A stretch of 64,000 nucleotides of DNA from Mycolicibacterium confluentis (GCF_010729895.1 NZ_AP022612.1:868001-932000); one strand, 5' to 3'; counted from the first letter of the stretch, positions 35,096-47,996 are shown. A program made the numbers and translations. The notes: generated from the letters alone by a model not told the origin.

Positions 35096-35111
35096 CTCAG
35101 GTTCTGCTCAG
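35096..35111. promoter_or_regulatory. CTGAG-N6-CTGAG direct repeat upstream of the gene at 35034
   Basis: On the plus strand CTCAGGTTCTGCTCAG; in the gene orientation CTGAGCAGAACCTGAG. Ten nt downstream in gene orientation is TACGCT, a plausible -10, so the repeat overlaps or sits just upstream of the -35 region. Confidence 0.58.
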
Positions 35112-35502
35112 GGAATTGCAGACCAATTCGGTCGATCTTTGCGTTTTCAACTAAGTTTGCTGGCGAAGGTCGGTGGCGTCGGCGGACTCACGTGTCGAAG
35201 ACCGTGGATAACGGAAACTGGTGGCATGAGCTGTCATTGTTTGCTGGATACGCGTGAGGCTGCTGTTGCTGCTGTAACCAGCCTTCAAGATCGCCCGCGA
35301 GCGGCATAACTGTTAGCTGGGCCACATGAGCCGTGGTTAATTTCCGGTAACGTCAAAAATGATTGGCGGCGCTACGAGAATGTTTGCCCCAGGTGAACGA
35401 AATTTGATCTCGAAACAGTCTCGGCGGGATGTCGAGAACTCTCAGGAAGCCTCTCGGAAGGGGCTGACGGAGCCGTAAAACCTTGCTGCCAGGGCCGCGA
35501 AC

Positions 35503-35518
35503 CTGAGCTCAACCTGGG
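35503..35518. promoter_or_regulatory. Degenerate copy of the CTGAG repeat upstream of mshB
   Basis: CTGAGCTCAACCTGGG matches the 35096 site in gene orientation at 13 of 16 positions and keeps the 11-bp period. It starts 66 nt before the mshB ATG in the same orientation as two of the three clear copies. Could be chance. Confidence 0.3.
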
Positions 35519-35568
35519 AAGCTGCCGGTGGGCGGCGTTCGCCAAAAGATCGCCGCTACGCTGAATCG

Positions 35569-36456
35569 ATGCAAGCTGAAAGGCCACGTCTTCTCTTTGT
35601 GCACGCGCACCCAGACGACGAGACCATCAACAACGGGGCAACCATCGCCCACTACGCAGCCCTCGGCGCCGAGGTTCGGGTCGTCACCTGCACCCTCGGC
35701 GAGGAGGGAGAGGTGATCGGCGAGCAATGGGCTCAGTTGGCCGTCGATCACGCCGATCAGTTGGGCGGATACCGCATCGCCGAACTCTGCTCGGCCCTGC
35801 ACCTTCTCGGGATCGACGACCCGATATTCCTCGGAGGGGCCGGACACTGGCGCGACTCCGGGATGGCGGGAACACCTCCACGTGGCGGGCGGCAGCGCTT
35901 CGTCGACGCGGATGAGAGGGAGGCCGTCGGCGCTCTCGTGGAGATCATCCGCGATCTGCGTCCCCACGTCGTCGTCACCTATGACCCCAACGGCGGTTAC
36001 GGGCACCCAGACCACATCAGGGCACACGAGGTGACGACGGCGGCGGTCGCTGCCGCAGCCACGACGGAGTACCCCGGTGAGCCCTGGACGGTGTCCAAGT
36101 TCTATTGGACGGTCCTCTCGGGCCGTGCCGTGCAGGCCGCCGCCGCCGGTTTGGACTCGTCTGACCTCCTGCCGGGATGGGTGCTGCCGCCGAGCGACAT
36201 CGAGTTCGGCTACTCGGACGAGCAGATCACCGCGATGGTCGACGCCACCGATGGGTTGACCGCCAAGATCGAAGCGCTTGGGGCACACGCCACGCAGGTC
36301 GTCGTCGGTCCCACCGGTCGCGCCGCGGCGCTCTCGAACAACCTCGCACTGCCGGTCTCGGGATACGAGCACTACGTCCTCGCATCAGGGGAGAGCGGCG
36401 AGCGAAACGAGCGCGGTTGGGAGACCGACCTCCTGGCAGGCCTGGACCTGCCTTAG
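35569..36456 (+). CDS. mshB: N-acetyl-glucosaminyl-inositol deacetylase MshB (mycothiol biosynthesis)
   Basis: A 295-residue zinc deacetylase of the PIG-L fold that converts GlcNAc-inositol to GlcN-inositol, the second enzymatic stage of mycothiol synthesis. Zinc ligands are in [10 protein letters not shown] (residues 12-21: His14 and Asp17) and the later HPDHIRAHE; the catalytic base Asp is Asp16 of the same motif. [14 protein letters not shown] and [12 protein letters not shown] are family-typical. The ATG at 35569 directly precedes [18 protein letters not shown] perfect terminator follows 8 bp after the stop. Position corresponds to Rv1170. Confidence 0.95.
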   Translation: MQAERPRLLFVHAHPDDETINNGATIAHYAALGAEVRVVTCTLGEEGEVIGEQWAQLAVDHADQLGGYRIAELCSALHLLGIDDPIFLGGAGHWRDSGMAGTPPRGGRQRFVDADEREAVGALVEIIRDLRPHVVVTYDPNGGYGHPDHIRAHEVTTAAVAAAATTEYPGEPWTVSKFYWTVLSGRAVQAAAAGLDSSDLLPGWVLPPSDIEFGYSDEQITAMVDATDGLTAKIEALGAHATQVVVGPTGRAAALSNNLALPVSGYEHYVLASGESGERNERGWETDLLAGLDLP

Positions 36457-36464
36457 ACAGGGAA

Positions 36465-36503
36465 TCGCCGGCGGGACTGCCCCCTCTGCAGTCCCGCCGG
36501 CGA
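36465..36503. terminator. Perfect 16-bp hairpin terminator after mshB
   Basis: TCGCCGGCGGGACTGC (36465-36480) pairs perfectly with 36488-36503 around the loop CCCCTCT. It lies 9 nt past the mshB stop and 11 nt before the stop of a small minus-strand frame at 36514, so it could work for both. Confidence 0.9.
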
Positions 36504-36513
36504 AGTCTTTGGC

Positions 36514-36645
36514 TCAGACGTTCGGAGAGCGCCGGAAGCGGCGCGTCCGAGTCCTCTTCGCGCGGTTTCGGCCCGCCTGGTGCTGTGTTTCGGTGCGGCC
36601 CTGCGCGATCCCCGCGATCATCGCGGCGCAGATTCTGCTGCTCAT
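36514..36645 (-). CDS. Possible small basic protein (43 aa) convergent with mshB
   Basis: From ATG 36645, preceded by GAGGGGG with 4-nt spacing, 43 codons read MSSRICAAMIAGIAQGRTET, QHQAGRNRAKRTRTRRFRRS and PNV. The tail is strongly basic. It ends 11 nt from the hairpin at 36465-36503, where a terminator would be expected. There is no recognised family and the codon composition is not decisive; it could be a chance frame in the 346-bp space between mshB and the next gene. Confidence 0.35.
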   Translation of the reverse strand: MSSRICAAMIAGIAQGRTETQHQAGRNRAKRTRTRRFRRSPNV

Positions 36646-36802
36646 CGATCCCCCTCGATTCGGCTCTGCGCAGGAAATTACGGTGCTTCGTGACGGTGCG
36701 ATACGCCCTGCGCCGCACACGCGTAGCCCTGGCCGGAGATTCGAGTAGTGACTACCTATGTCGGGTAGGCTGCCGACAGCGGCGCATCGGAAGGGACGAA
36801 CC

Positions 36803-36910
36803 ATGGATCCGGATCTGGACCCCAACCAGCAGCATTGGCAGGACCGGCTGGACAACTTCCAGTGGGTCGTGGGCTCGCTGACCGCGCTGCTCGACAGCGT
36901 CCCGACCTGA
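36803..36910 (+). CDS. Small acidic protein (35 aa), possibly a coupled leader
   Basis: From ATG 36803 (AAGGG about 8 nt upstream) the frame reads MDPDLDPNQQHWQDRLDNFQ then WVVGSLTALLDSVPT. It looks like an amphipathic helix with acidic lead. Its TGA overlaps a CTG codon that would begin the conserved part of the downstream membrane protein, suggesting translational coupling. Not recognised as a family; could instead be a regulatory leader. Confidence 0.5.
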   Translation: MDPDLDPNQQHWQDRLDNFQWVVGSLTALLDSVPT

Positions 36911-37317
36911 CCGACGACCGCGGAGTCGATTCCGCCAGTCGCGTCATCGTCCTAGCTCTCCTCGCCGTCGACGGCGTCATCTGCGCCGTCATGTCTGCGC
37001 TGCTGTTGCCGCTGTATATCGGTGTCATTCCGTTCCCGATCAGTGCCATCGTCGCAGGCCTGGTCAACCTGGCGTTGGTGTGGGCTGCCAGCCAGTGGAC
37101 GACGGAGACGCGCATCGCTGCGCTCCCACTCTGGACGTGGCTGATCACTGCCGGATTGTTGACCTTCGGGGGTCCCGGCGGCGACATCATGTTCGGCGGA
37201 TCGGGTTGGCGCGCGTTCTACCCGATCCTGCTCATCGCGGTCGGGGCGGCACCGGCCGCCTGGTTCCTGGTGCGGCACAACGACGCGAAGCTTCGCCGCG
37301 CGCAAGCCAATCGCTGA
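36907..37317 (+). CDS. Small membrane protein (Rv1171-like), four helices
   Basis: About 136 residues with four hydrophobic segments: VIVLALLAVDGVICAVMSAL, PISAIVAGLVNLALVWAASQ, LPLWTWLITAGLLTFGGPGG and YPILLIAVGAAPAAWFLVRH, with a basic end. The location downstream of mshB and the sequence LPLWTWL...GGPGGDIMFGG resemble Rv1171. The conserved part begins TDDRGVDSASRV; the codon before it is CTG (36907) overlapping the upstream TGA. Alternative starts are GTG 36862 and TTG 36835, which would translate the upstream small gene out of frame. Function unknown. Confidence 0.72.
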   Translation: MTDDRGVDSASRVIVLALLAVDGVICAVMSALLLPLYIGVIPFPISAIVAGLVNLALVWAASQWTTETRIAALPLWTWLITAGLLTFGGPGGDIMFGGSGWRAFYPILLIAVGAAPAAWFLVRHNDAKLRRAQANR

Positions 37318-37339
37318 AAGGCTTGCGCTGATCTCCCGC

Positions 37340-37447
37340 TGATCGGCTGCGCCAGCGCCCTCGGGGCAGGCCCGGTCTGCGTCAGTGCCCTCGGCCAGCC
37401 TGATCGGCTGCGCCAGCGCCCGTCGGGCAGGCCCGGCCTCGGTCTGC
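37340..37447. repeat. Direct repeat of about 41-47 bp between convergent genes
   Basis: The unit starting TGATCGGCTGCGCCAGCGCC occurs at 37340-37380 and 37401-37447 with the same end GGTCTGC; the second has a small insertion (GGCCTC). The repeat fills most of the 131-bp space between the small membrane protein and the GjpA-like gene on the other strand. Confidence 0.7.
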
Positions 37448-37448
37448 G

Positions 37449-38678
37449 CTACTCCGCGGTTTCGGCGGACCTTCGCGGTGACTTGGACGTGGTGGCCTTC
37501 TCGACGGCTTTCGCCACCCGGGTCTTCAGGCCGTCTCCGATGCGTGTACGTGGGCTGTCACCCACCGCGGGGTCGGAACTGGTGTGGTCCCTGCTGTCGT
37601 CCTTTTTGTCGGACTGGGCGGTCGCCTCGGAGGAGGACTTGACGGCCTTGGCCGCCCTGTCGAAATTCCTGCCGGCCTTCTCCCTGGTCAGTTCAAGCCG
37701 TGACAAGGTTTTGGCGAGGACATTCCGCGGATGCTGGACCGCGACGTCGGCGGGCGTGGTGACATCCGCCGGGGCGGGCGTGGTGACGGACGTGGTGTCC
37801 GGGGTGGGCTCAGGTGGCGTTCCCTGGTCCCCGGACTGCGTCGCGCCTTCGTTTTCGAGGTCAGTGAGCTGCACCGGTGGCGACGTCAGTGCGGAACCGG
37901 ACCTGTCGGCGGGTGCGATCTCGTCGAGCGCAGGAACCCAGGTCGCGGGGTCGAGCGCCTGGGCCAGGTGGTCGACTCCGCGCTGGATCGCCGGCTGGAT
38001 CGCAGCGTCCCAGGCCTCGCCAAGCGACTCGGACATTTCCGTGAGGGCTTCCGTGGCGTTGAGGACTGACTCTGGCTCTGTGGCGACGGACGCGGACGCG
38101 ACTGACGAGAGGCTCGGCCACCACGGCGGCAGCGGCGGTATGGGGAACGGCAGCCACTGCAGGCTCAGGGCGTAGTTGATCTCCCCTCGGACGCCGGCGA
38201 TCACACCATTGACGGCGGCGTCGGCGATGGCGCCGATTCCGGCGGCCCAGACGCCGAGGTTGAGCGGGTCGTTGACCACCGGGTCCAGGAAGTCGTAGAC
38301 GAACGCATCGGTCACCGCGAGCACGAAGGGCTGGTACCAGATGAAGATCTGGTCGGAGATCAGGTAACCGAACGGGACGAAGCTCAGCGCCCACGGGGCC
38401 AGTTCGAGCGAAGCGTAGTTGGCCCAGCGTCGAGTGAACTCATACACGGTGTCGATGACGTTCGAGGCCGCGTTCATCGGGGCGACCCCCGCATCGGGCG
38501 ACGGCGGCGCGGCCAGGGTGAACAGGTTGGGGGCGACGCTCGCGGTGTTCTGCACCGACCAGGTGACGGCCGGTGGCGCAGCGGGGGCGGGCGGTGACAC
38601 GACTGGAGCGGCCACGATCGCGGTGGCCGTCAGCGTCGCGACGCCAACGGTCAGAACCGAGCGAACGGAAACACCCAT
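37449..38678 (-). CDS. Secreted Pro/Ala-rich protein with basic tail, GjpA-like architecture
   Basis: A 409-residue exported protein from ATG 38678. Signal MGVSVRSVLTVGVATLTATA then IVAAPVVSPPAPAAPPA. The middle contains FTRRWANYASLELAPWALSF, FGYLISDQIFIWYQPFVLAV and aromatic/Pro-rich WLPFPIPPLPPWWPSLS, suggesting membrane contact. The last 130 residues are Thr/Pro-rich, then basic (LSRLELTREKAGRNFDRAAK, VAKAVEKATTSKSPRRSAE). It differs from the other three in lacking a visible CTGAG repeat upstream. No catalytic motif. The open frame to 38753 has no signal sequence. Confidence 0.7.
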   Translation of the reverse strand: MGVSVRSVLTVGVATLTATAIVAAPVVSPPAPAAPPAVTWSVQNTASVAPNLFTLAAPPSPDAGVAPMNAASNVIDTVYEFTRRWANYASLELAPWALSFVPFGYLISDQIFIWYQPFVLAVTDAFVYDFLDPVVNDPLNLGVWAAGIGAIADAAVNGVIAGVRGEINYALSLQWLPFPIPPLPPWWPSLSSVASASVATEPESVLNATEALTEMSESLGEAWDAAIQPAIQRGVDHLAQALDPATWVPALDEIAPADRSGSALTSPPVQLTDLENEGATQSGDQGTPPEPTPDTTSVTTPAPADVTTPADVAVQHPRNVLAKTLSRLELTREKAGRNFDRAAKAVKSSSEATAQSDKKDDSRDHTSSDPAVGDSPRTRIGDGLKTRVAKAVEKATTSKSPRRSAETAE

Positions 38679-38862
38679 ACCAGCCCCTTGCCTGTGGATT
38701 TGGCCGTCCTGAAATCTACGCGCTGGGCGGCTGATCTGCCCGTATTGCTGCACACAACCGAGGGTGTGTTCACCGAAGCCGTCGGCGCGGCTAGTGTGGG
38801 GGGCGTCAGGGCAGGCACCGACGTTTCAGATAGTGAGACATGCGGATGAATCTCAACCATCG

Positions 38863-41454
38863 ATGGGTTATCGAGGAGTGGCTCTGAACCCGCAGCGCGT
38901 TGACCTGCCCGCACCGGTCATACCCGTGGATACAGATGCCCCGAGTCAAGCGGCGCTGCGGCGAGTCCTGCGGCGAGCACGCGACGGAGTCGCCCTCAAC
39001 GTCGACGAGGCCGCCATCGCATTGGCCGCCCGCGGAGATGACCTGACGGATCTGTGTGCGAGTGCCGCGCGGGTTCGCGATGCGGGCCTGGAGTCGACGG
39101 GTCGGCGTGGCCCAAAGGGGCGCCTGCCGATCAGCTATTCGCGCAAGGTGTTCATCCCCGTCACCCACCTGTGCCGGGACACCTGCCATTACTGCACTTT
39201 CGTCACCGTCCCGGGCGCGCTGCGCAAGCAGGGTATGGGCATGTACATGGAGCCCGACGAGATCCTCGAGGTCGCGCGGCAGGGCGCCGAACTGGGCTGC
39301 AAAGAGGCTCTGTTCACCCTCGGCGATCGACCCGAAGACCGCTGGCCCGAGGCGCGGCAGTGGCTCGATGAGCGCGGTTATGACTCGACGCTGGACTACG
39401 TGCGCGCCATGGCAATTCGCGTGCTGGAGGAGACCGGCCTGCTGCCGCACCTCAATCCCGGCGTAATGAGCTGGTCGGAGTTGTCGCGACTCAAGCCCGT
39501 CGCACCCTCAATGGGCATGATGCTTGAGACCACATCGCGGCGACTGTTCGAGACCAAGGGCGAGGCGCACTACGGCAGCCCGGACAAGGATCCCGCGGTT
39601 CGCCTGCGCACGCTGACCGATGCCGGTCGGCTGTCCATCCCGTTCACAACGGGACTGCTCGTGGGAATCGGGGAGAACCTGGCCGAGCGGGCCGAGACGA
39701 TTCATGCGATTCGGAAGTCGCATAAGGAGTTTGGGCACATCCAGGAAGTGATCGTGCAGAACTTCCGTGCCAAGGACCACACCGCCATGGCATCGACGCC
39801 GGATGCCGGGCTCGAAGATTTCCTGGCCACGATTGCCGTGACCCGACTGGTGCTCGGCCCCGGCATGCGTATCCAGGCGCCACCGAACCTCGTGTCGCGC
39901 GAGGAGTGTCTGGCGCTGGTCGGCGCGGGAGTCGACGACTGGGGCGGCGTGTCTCCGCTGACGCCCGACCACGTCAACCCCGAACGGCCCTGGCCCGCAT
40001 TGGATGACCTCGCCGACGTCACCGCCGAGGCCGGCTACGACCTGGTTCAGCGGCTGACCGCACATCCCAAGTACATCCAGGCCGGCGCGGCCTGGATCGA
40101 CCCGCGGGTGCGTGCGCATGTCGACGCCGTGGCGGATCCCGACACCGGTTGGGCCCGCGACGTCAATCCGACGGGCCTGCCCTGGCAGGAACCGGACGAG
40201 GCCTCCGAGTCGCTGGGGCGCACCGACCTGCACACCGCGATCGACTCCGACGGGCGGCTGACCGAGACGCGCAGCGATCTAGACAGTGCATTCGGTGATT
40301 GGGAATCCATCCGCGCGCACGTCCACGAACTCGCGGCGCGCGCGCCCGAGCGGATCGACACCGACGTCCTCTCCGCGCTGCGATCGGCCGAACGTGACCC
40401 TGCCGGATGCAGCGACGACGAGTACCTGGCGCTTGCCACCGCGGATGGTCCCGCGCTGGAAGCCGTGACCGCGCTTGCTGATTCGCTGCGCCGCGAGGTG
40501 GTCGGCGACGACGTGACATTCGTGGTGAATCGGAACATCAACTTCACCAACATCTGCTACACAGGGTGCCGGTTCTGTGCCTTCGCGCAGCGCAAGGGCG
40601 ATGCCGACGCGTACTCGCTGTCGACCGACGAGGTCGCCGACCGAGCCTGGGAGGCGCACGTCGCGGGTGCCACCGAGGTGTGCATGCAGGGCGGGATCGA
40701 TCCGGAACTGCCGGTGACGGGTTACGCCGATCTGGTGCGGGCCGTCAAGGCGCGGGTGCCCTCGATGCATGTGCATGCGTTCTCTCCCATGGAGATCGCC
40801 AACGGTGTCACGAAGAGCGGGTTGAGCATTCGTGAGTGGTTGATCGCCCTGCGCGAAGCCGGCCTCGACACCATCCCGGGAACCGCCGCTGAGATCCTCG
40901 ACGACGAGGTGCGTTGGGTGCTGACCAAGGGCAAGCTGCCGACCTCCATGTGGATCGAGGTCGTCAGCACCGCGCACGAGGTGGGTCTGCGGTCGAGTTC
41001 GACCATGATGTATGGCCACGTCGACACCCCGAGGCACTGGGTCGGTCACCTCAACGTGTTGCGGGAGATCCAGGACCGCACCGGCGGTTTCACCGAGTTT
41101 GTGCCGCTGCCGTTCGTGCACCAGTCCTCGCCGCTGTACCTGGCGGGCGCTGCGCGGCCCGGGCCCACCCATCGCGACAATCGTGCCGTGCACGCGCTGG
41201 CCCGGATCATGCTGCACGGCAGGATTTCTCAGATCCAGACCAGTTGGGTCAAGCTCGGCGTCGAACGCACACAGGTCATGCTGCGCGGCGGCGCCAACGA
41301 CCTCGGCGGCACGCTGATGGAGGAGACCATCTCGCGCATGGCCGGTTCGGAGAACGGCTCGGCCAAGACCGCCGCCGAACTGATCGAGATCGCGGCCGGT
41401 ATCGGCCGGCCCGCCCGTCAGCGCACCACGACCTACGCCAAGCACGCGGCCTGA
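38863..41454 (+). CDS. fbiC: FO synthase FbiC (F420 biosynthesis, CofG+CofH fusion)
   Basis: About 863 residues with two radical-SAM domains that together make the F420 chromophore FO from tyrosine and a ribityl-diaminouracil. The CofG-like cluster motif is CRDTCHYC (about residue 104) and the CofH-like one is CYTGCRFC (about 565). [12 protein letters not shown] and [20 protein letters not shown] are signature segments. The start is uncertain: ATG 38863 is used; GTG 38878 would match the shorter N-terminus of Rv1173, and GTG 38836 or 38764 would lengthen it. It converges on ctaD with adjacent stops (41454/41455), leaving no spacer. Confidence 0.94.
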   Translation: MGYRGVALNPQRVDLPAPVIPVDTDAPSQAALRRVLRRARDGVALNVDEAAIALAARGDDLTDLCASAARVRDAGLESTGRRGPKGRLPISYSRKVFIPVTHLCRDTCHYCTFVTVPGALRKQGMGMYMEPDEILEVARQGAELGCKEALFTLGDRPEDRWPEARQWLDERGYDSTLDYVRAMAIRVLEETGLLPHLNPGVMSWSELSRLKPVAPSMGMMLETTSRRLFETKGEAHYGSPDKDPAVRLRTLTDAGRLSIPFTTGLLVGIGENLAERAETIHAIRKSHKEFGHIQEVIVQNFRAKDHTAMASTPDAGLEDFLATIAVTRLVLGPGMRIQAPPNLVSREECLALVGAGVDDWGGVSPLTPDHVNPERPWPALDDLADVTAEAGYDLVQRLTAHPKYIQAGAAWIDPRVRAHVDAVADPDTGWARDVNPTGLPWQEPDEASESLGRTDLHTAIDSDGRLTETRSDLDSAFGDWESIRAHVHELAARAPERIDTDVLSALRSAERDPAGCSDDEYLALATADGPALEAVTALADSLRREVVGDDVTFVVNRNINFTNICYTGCRFCAFAQRKGDADAYSLSTDEVADRAWEAHVAGATEVCMQGGIDPELPVTGYADLVRAVKARVPSMHVHAFSPMEIANGVTKSGLSIREWLIALREAGLDTIPGTAAEILDDEVRWVLTKGKLPTSMWIEVVSTAHEVGLRSSSTMMYGHVDTPRHWVGHLNVLREIQDRTGGFTEFVPLPFVHQSSPLYLAGAARPGPTHRDNRAVHALARIMLHGRISQIQTSWVKLGVERTQVMLRGGANDLGGTLMEETISRMAGSENGSAKTAAELIEIAAGIGRPARQRTTTYAKHAA

Positions 41455-43263
<1,809 letters not shown>

Positions 43264-43324
43264 CTAGGGCCAAAGGTCCCTCGATCACGAGGAGCTGCCC
43301 GCCGTGCGCTTGAAACTACGCGGC

Positions 43325-43813
43325 CTACGCCTCGGTCAGCAGTCTCGGCCGTAGTCGGGACGGGGTGATGTCGGCACCCGCATCGAGGTCGGCGGCAATG
43401 GTTTGTGCGGACTCGATCAGGCCGTCACCGTCGATCCCGTAGGGCAGCGGGCGGGGCACCTCGTCGATGCGGTCCGACGCTCGTCGCAGCAGGGCGGCAG
43501 CACCCCTGGGATTGCCGCGCTGGATGTGGGTGATGCCGACCGCAAACTGCGCCAACGCCTGCCACAGTGCGCGTTCTGCGGCTGGACCGGTCTTCCAGGC
43601 GGCTTCGAACACCTCATGTGCGTGGAATGCCAAACCGTCGTCGAGCAGTCGTTGCGCGTAGCGGAGTGTCTCGTCCGGGGCGAGCTTCAGATCTTCGCTG
43701 ATGCGCGGTACGCCCTGGCTGCCAGGGGGAAGTGGGCGGCCGAGCACGTCGCGTGGCCGTGAGTTGCGGGGACGACCCGATTCGTCGCGGTCGCGGTCAG
43801 ATTCGCTCGTCAC
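43325..43813 (-). CDS. DUF309 family protein
   Basis: A 162-residue protein. After a charged, probably disordered lead (SDRDRDESGRPRNSRPRD) comes the DUF309 core: LDDGLAFHAHEVFEAAWKT (the FHAHEVFEAxW signature), LWQALAQFAVGITHIQRGN and GAAALLRRASDRI. The fold is a small helical bundle; the two His of the signature may bind metal. Function unestablished. GTG 43813 is chosen with GGGGACA upstream; the frame continues to 44023 but the extra 70 residues look noncoding. An isolated gene between ctaD and YceI. Confidence 0.83.
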   Translation of the reverse strand: MTSESDRDRDESGRPRNSRPRDVLGRPLPPGSQGVPRISEDLKLAPDETLRYAQRLLDDGLAFHAHEVFEAAWKTGPAAERALWQALAQFAVGITHIQRGNPRGAAALLRRASDRIDEVPRPLPYGIDGDGLIESAQTIAADLDAGADITPSRLRPRLLTEA

Positions 43814-44237
43814 TGTGTCCCCGTCCTGGATGACCTCAATCCTATGCCGCGGGCTTCCAATCGATCTCGACGACGACGGCGGCACTCCGCACCTTCCCGC
43901 CCCACACCGACCAGCCGCCCCGACTGCCCTGTTGCAGTCGGGGTCGTGGCCGTCGGCGTCTCCCCGCCTTTCGTCGCCGGCGCTCGGTTGGGGCGGCCCC
44001 GGTGGCCTTGGCGGCTCAGTCACTGTCGCCGCCGGGGTCGGACCGGCCTTGGTTGTCCTCCTTGTAGGGGTTGAGGAGGTTTTCGGGGTGGTGGTGGTCG
44101 TTGATGCGGCGTCCGCCGTTGTTCTCGGCGGTCGACAGCCCTGCGGAAGTTGATCCCTGGGGAATATAACCGGACCAGGGTCCGTTTATGCGAATGACGG
44201 TGCCGGGAAGACTGCGCCGCGAGATCAAGGAGACGTC
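43814..44237. other. 424-bp spacer between DUF309 gene and yceI; no confident gene
   Basis: The minus strand holds a frame ending at 44016 that reads NNGGRRINDHHHPENLLNPY then KEDNQGRSDPGGDSD, and in the same frame after that stop a further open stretch to a TAG at 43842 ending VWGGKVRSAAVVVEIDWKPA. Both look protein-like, but neither has a normal start codon in a sensible place. A palindrome before yceI lies at 44166. I do not call a gene here. Confidence 0.4.
44166..44189. promoter_or_regulatory. 24-bp near-perfect palindrome upstream of yceI (probable operator)
   Basis: ATAACCGGACCAGGGTCCGT followed by TTAT: the half sites ATAAcCGGACC and GGTCCGtTTAT are inverted around AG with one mismatch. 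It ends 48 nt before the YceI ATG, where a repressor of the MarR/TetR type could act. The regulator is not identifiable from this window. Confidence 0.6.
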
Positions 44238-44789
44238 ATGACCACAGCACTGAAGACCACCGATCTGGCCACCGGGACCTGGGCGATCGATCCCGTACAT
44301 TCCACCGTCGGATTCGCAGTCCGCCATCTCATGGTGAGCAAGGTGCGCGGCACGTTCGGCAGCTTCAGTGGCGCCATCACGGTCGCCGAGGACGGCACGC
44401 CCTCGGTCAGTGCTGAGATCGAGGTGGCGTCGGTGAACACGGGCAATGAACAGCGCGATGCCCACCTCAAGGCCGCAGACTTCTTCGATGTCGAGCAGTA
44501 CCCGACCGCGACCTTCCGCTCCACCAGCGTCGAGGCCAAGGGCGACGAATACGTTGTCAACGGAGATTTCACGCTGCACGGCGTCACCAAGCCGGTCAGC
44601 CTTGCGCTCGAATTCAATGGAGTCAACCCTGGCATGGGACACGGCGAGGTGGCCGGTTTCGAAGCCTCGGTTGTCCTCAACCGCAGGGACTTCGGCATCA
44701 GCTTCGATGCACCTTTGGAGACCGGCGGCGCCGTGGTCGGCGACAAGGTCACCATCACCCTTGAGATTGAGGCGCTCAAGCAGGCCTGA
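44238..44789 (+). CDS. YceI family lipid-binding protein
   Basis: A 183-residue YceI-type lipocalin-like barrel that binds polyisoprenoids or other long lipids. Motifs: GTWAIDPVHSTVGFAVRHLM, KVRGTFGSFSGAITV, KAADFFDVEQYPTATFRST and FTLHGVTKPVSLALEF. No signal peptide is visible, unlike E. coli YceI, so it is probably cytosolic. ATG 44238 follows GGAG 4-8 nt upstream (AAGGAGACGTC). A strong palindrome lies 48 nt upstream, suggesting regulation by a specific repressor. Convergent with fadH, 23 bp apart. Confidence 0.93.
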   Translation: MTTALKTTDLATGTWAIDPVHSTVGFAVRHLMVSKVRGTFGSFSGAITVAEDGTPSVSAEIEVASVNTGNEQRDAHLKAADFFDVEQYPTATFRSTSVEAKGDEYVVNGDFTLHGVTKPVSLALEFNGVNPGMGHGEVAGFEASVVLNRRDFGISFDAPLETGGAVVGDKVTITLEIEALKQA

Positions 44790-44812
44790 CGGACCTCAAA
44801 CAGGCCGACGGA

Positions 44813-47418
<2,606 letters not shown>

Positions 47419-47420
<2 letters not shown>

Positions 47421-47453
47421 ATGCAACAAAGTGCACAGCGCCTGGATGCATAT
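47419..47453. promoter_or_regulatory. Inverted repeat ATATGCA/TGCATAT at the padR start
   Basis: Perfect 7-bp arms at 47419-47425 and 47447-47453, 21 nt apart, at the start codon of the PadR gene; GTATGCA at 47400 is a third half-like site. PadR proteins often bind ATGT/ACAT-type repeats near their own start. Weak evidence. Confidence 0.3.
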
Positions 47454-47672
47454 CCGCAGCGCGGGCGGAGACGCACCGGGTGCCGCGTTTGCGCGACTTG
47501 TAAATGCGACGTCTAGTATCAGGTACCGCGCCTGAGAGGGTCTGGGCGTGGAAGTTAGGGCACACTGGCACAGCCGTCCGGTTTTGGTCATCGGATACTG
47601 GTCATCAGCCCGCTGGACGATAAGAACAGCAGCCCTGCACCGAGTTAACGCAGAGACCCAGAGGAGATTTCT

Positions 47673-47996
47673 GTGACATACGTGATCGCCGAACCTTGCG
47701 TCGACGTCAAAGACAAGGCATGTATCGAAGAGTGCCCCGTCGACTGCATCTATGAGGGCGCACGGATGCTCTACATCCACCCCGACGAGTGCGTGGACTG
47801 TGGTGCCTGCGAGCCGGTCTGCCCGGTCGAGGCCATCTTCTACGAAGACGATGTGCCCGACGACTGGAGTGGCTACATCCAGAGCAACGCAGACTTCTTC
47901 GAAGAACTCGGCTCGCCCGGCGGCGCCTCGAAGGTCGGCCAGACCGACAACGATCCGGCGTCGGTCAAGAGCCTGCCGCCGAAGGCGGAAGACTGA
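47673..47996 (+). CDS. fdxC: 7Fe ferredoxin FdxC
   Basis: A 107-residue ferredoxin with one [3Fe-4S] and one [4Fe-4S] cluster. Cys motifs: [20 protein letters not shown] and [20 protein letters not shown]; the C-terminal extension ([16 protein letters not shown]) is normal for the mycobacterial type. GTG 47673 follows GAGGAG with 7-nt spacing. It is an electron carrier, for instance for reductases or cytochromes P450. It precedes dapC by 8 bp. Corresponds to Rv1177. Confidence 0.95.
   Translation: MTYVIAEPCVDVKDKACIEECPVDCIYEGARMLYIHPDECVDCGACEPVCPVEAIFYEDDVPDDWSGYIQSNADFFEELGSPGGASKVGQTDNDPASVKSLPPKAED

Larger units (their letters stand above)
35035..35568. other. 534-bp divergent promoter region between GjpA-like gene and mshB
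   Basis: No convincing gene. It is less GC-rich than flanking genes (for example GTTTTCAACTAAGTTTGCTGG and GTTAATTTCCGGTAACGTCA). It holds one clear CTGAG-N6-CTGAG site (35096), a degenerate one (35503) and a possible TACGCT -10 hexamer just before the mshB start and another about 10 nt past the 35096 site toward the minus gene. Confidence 0.5.
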
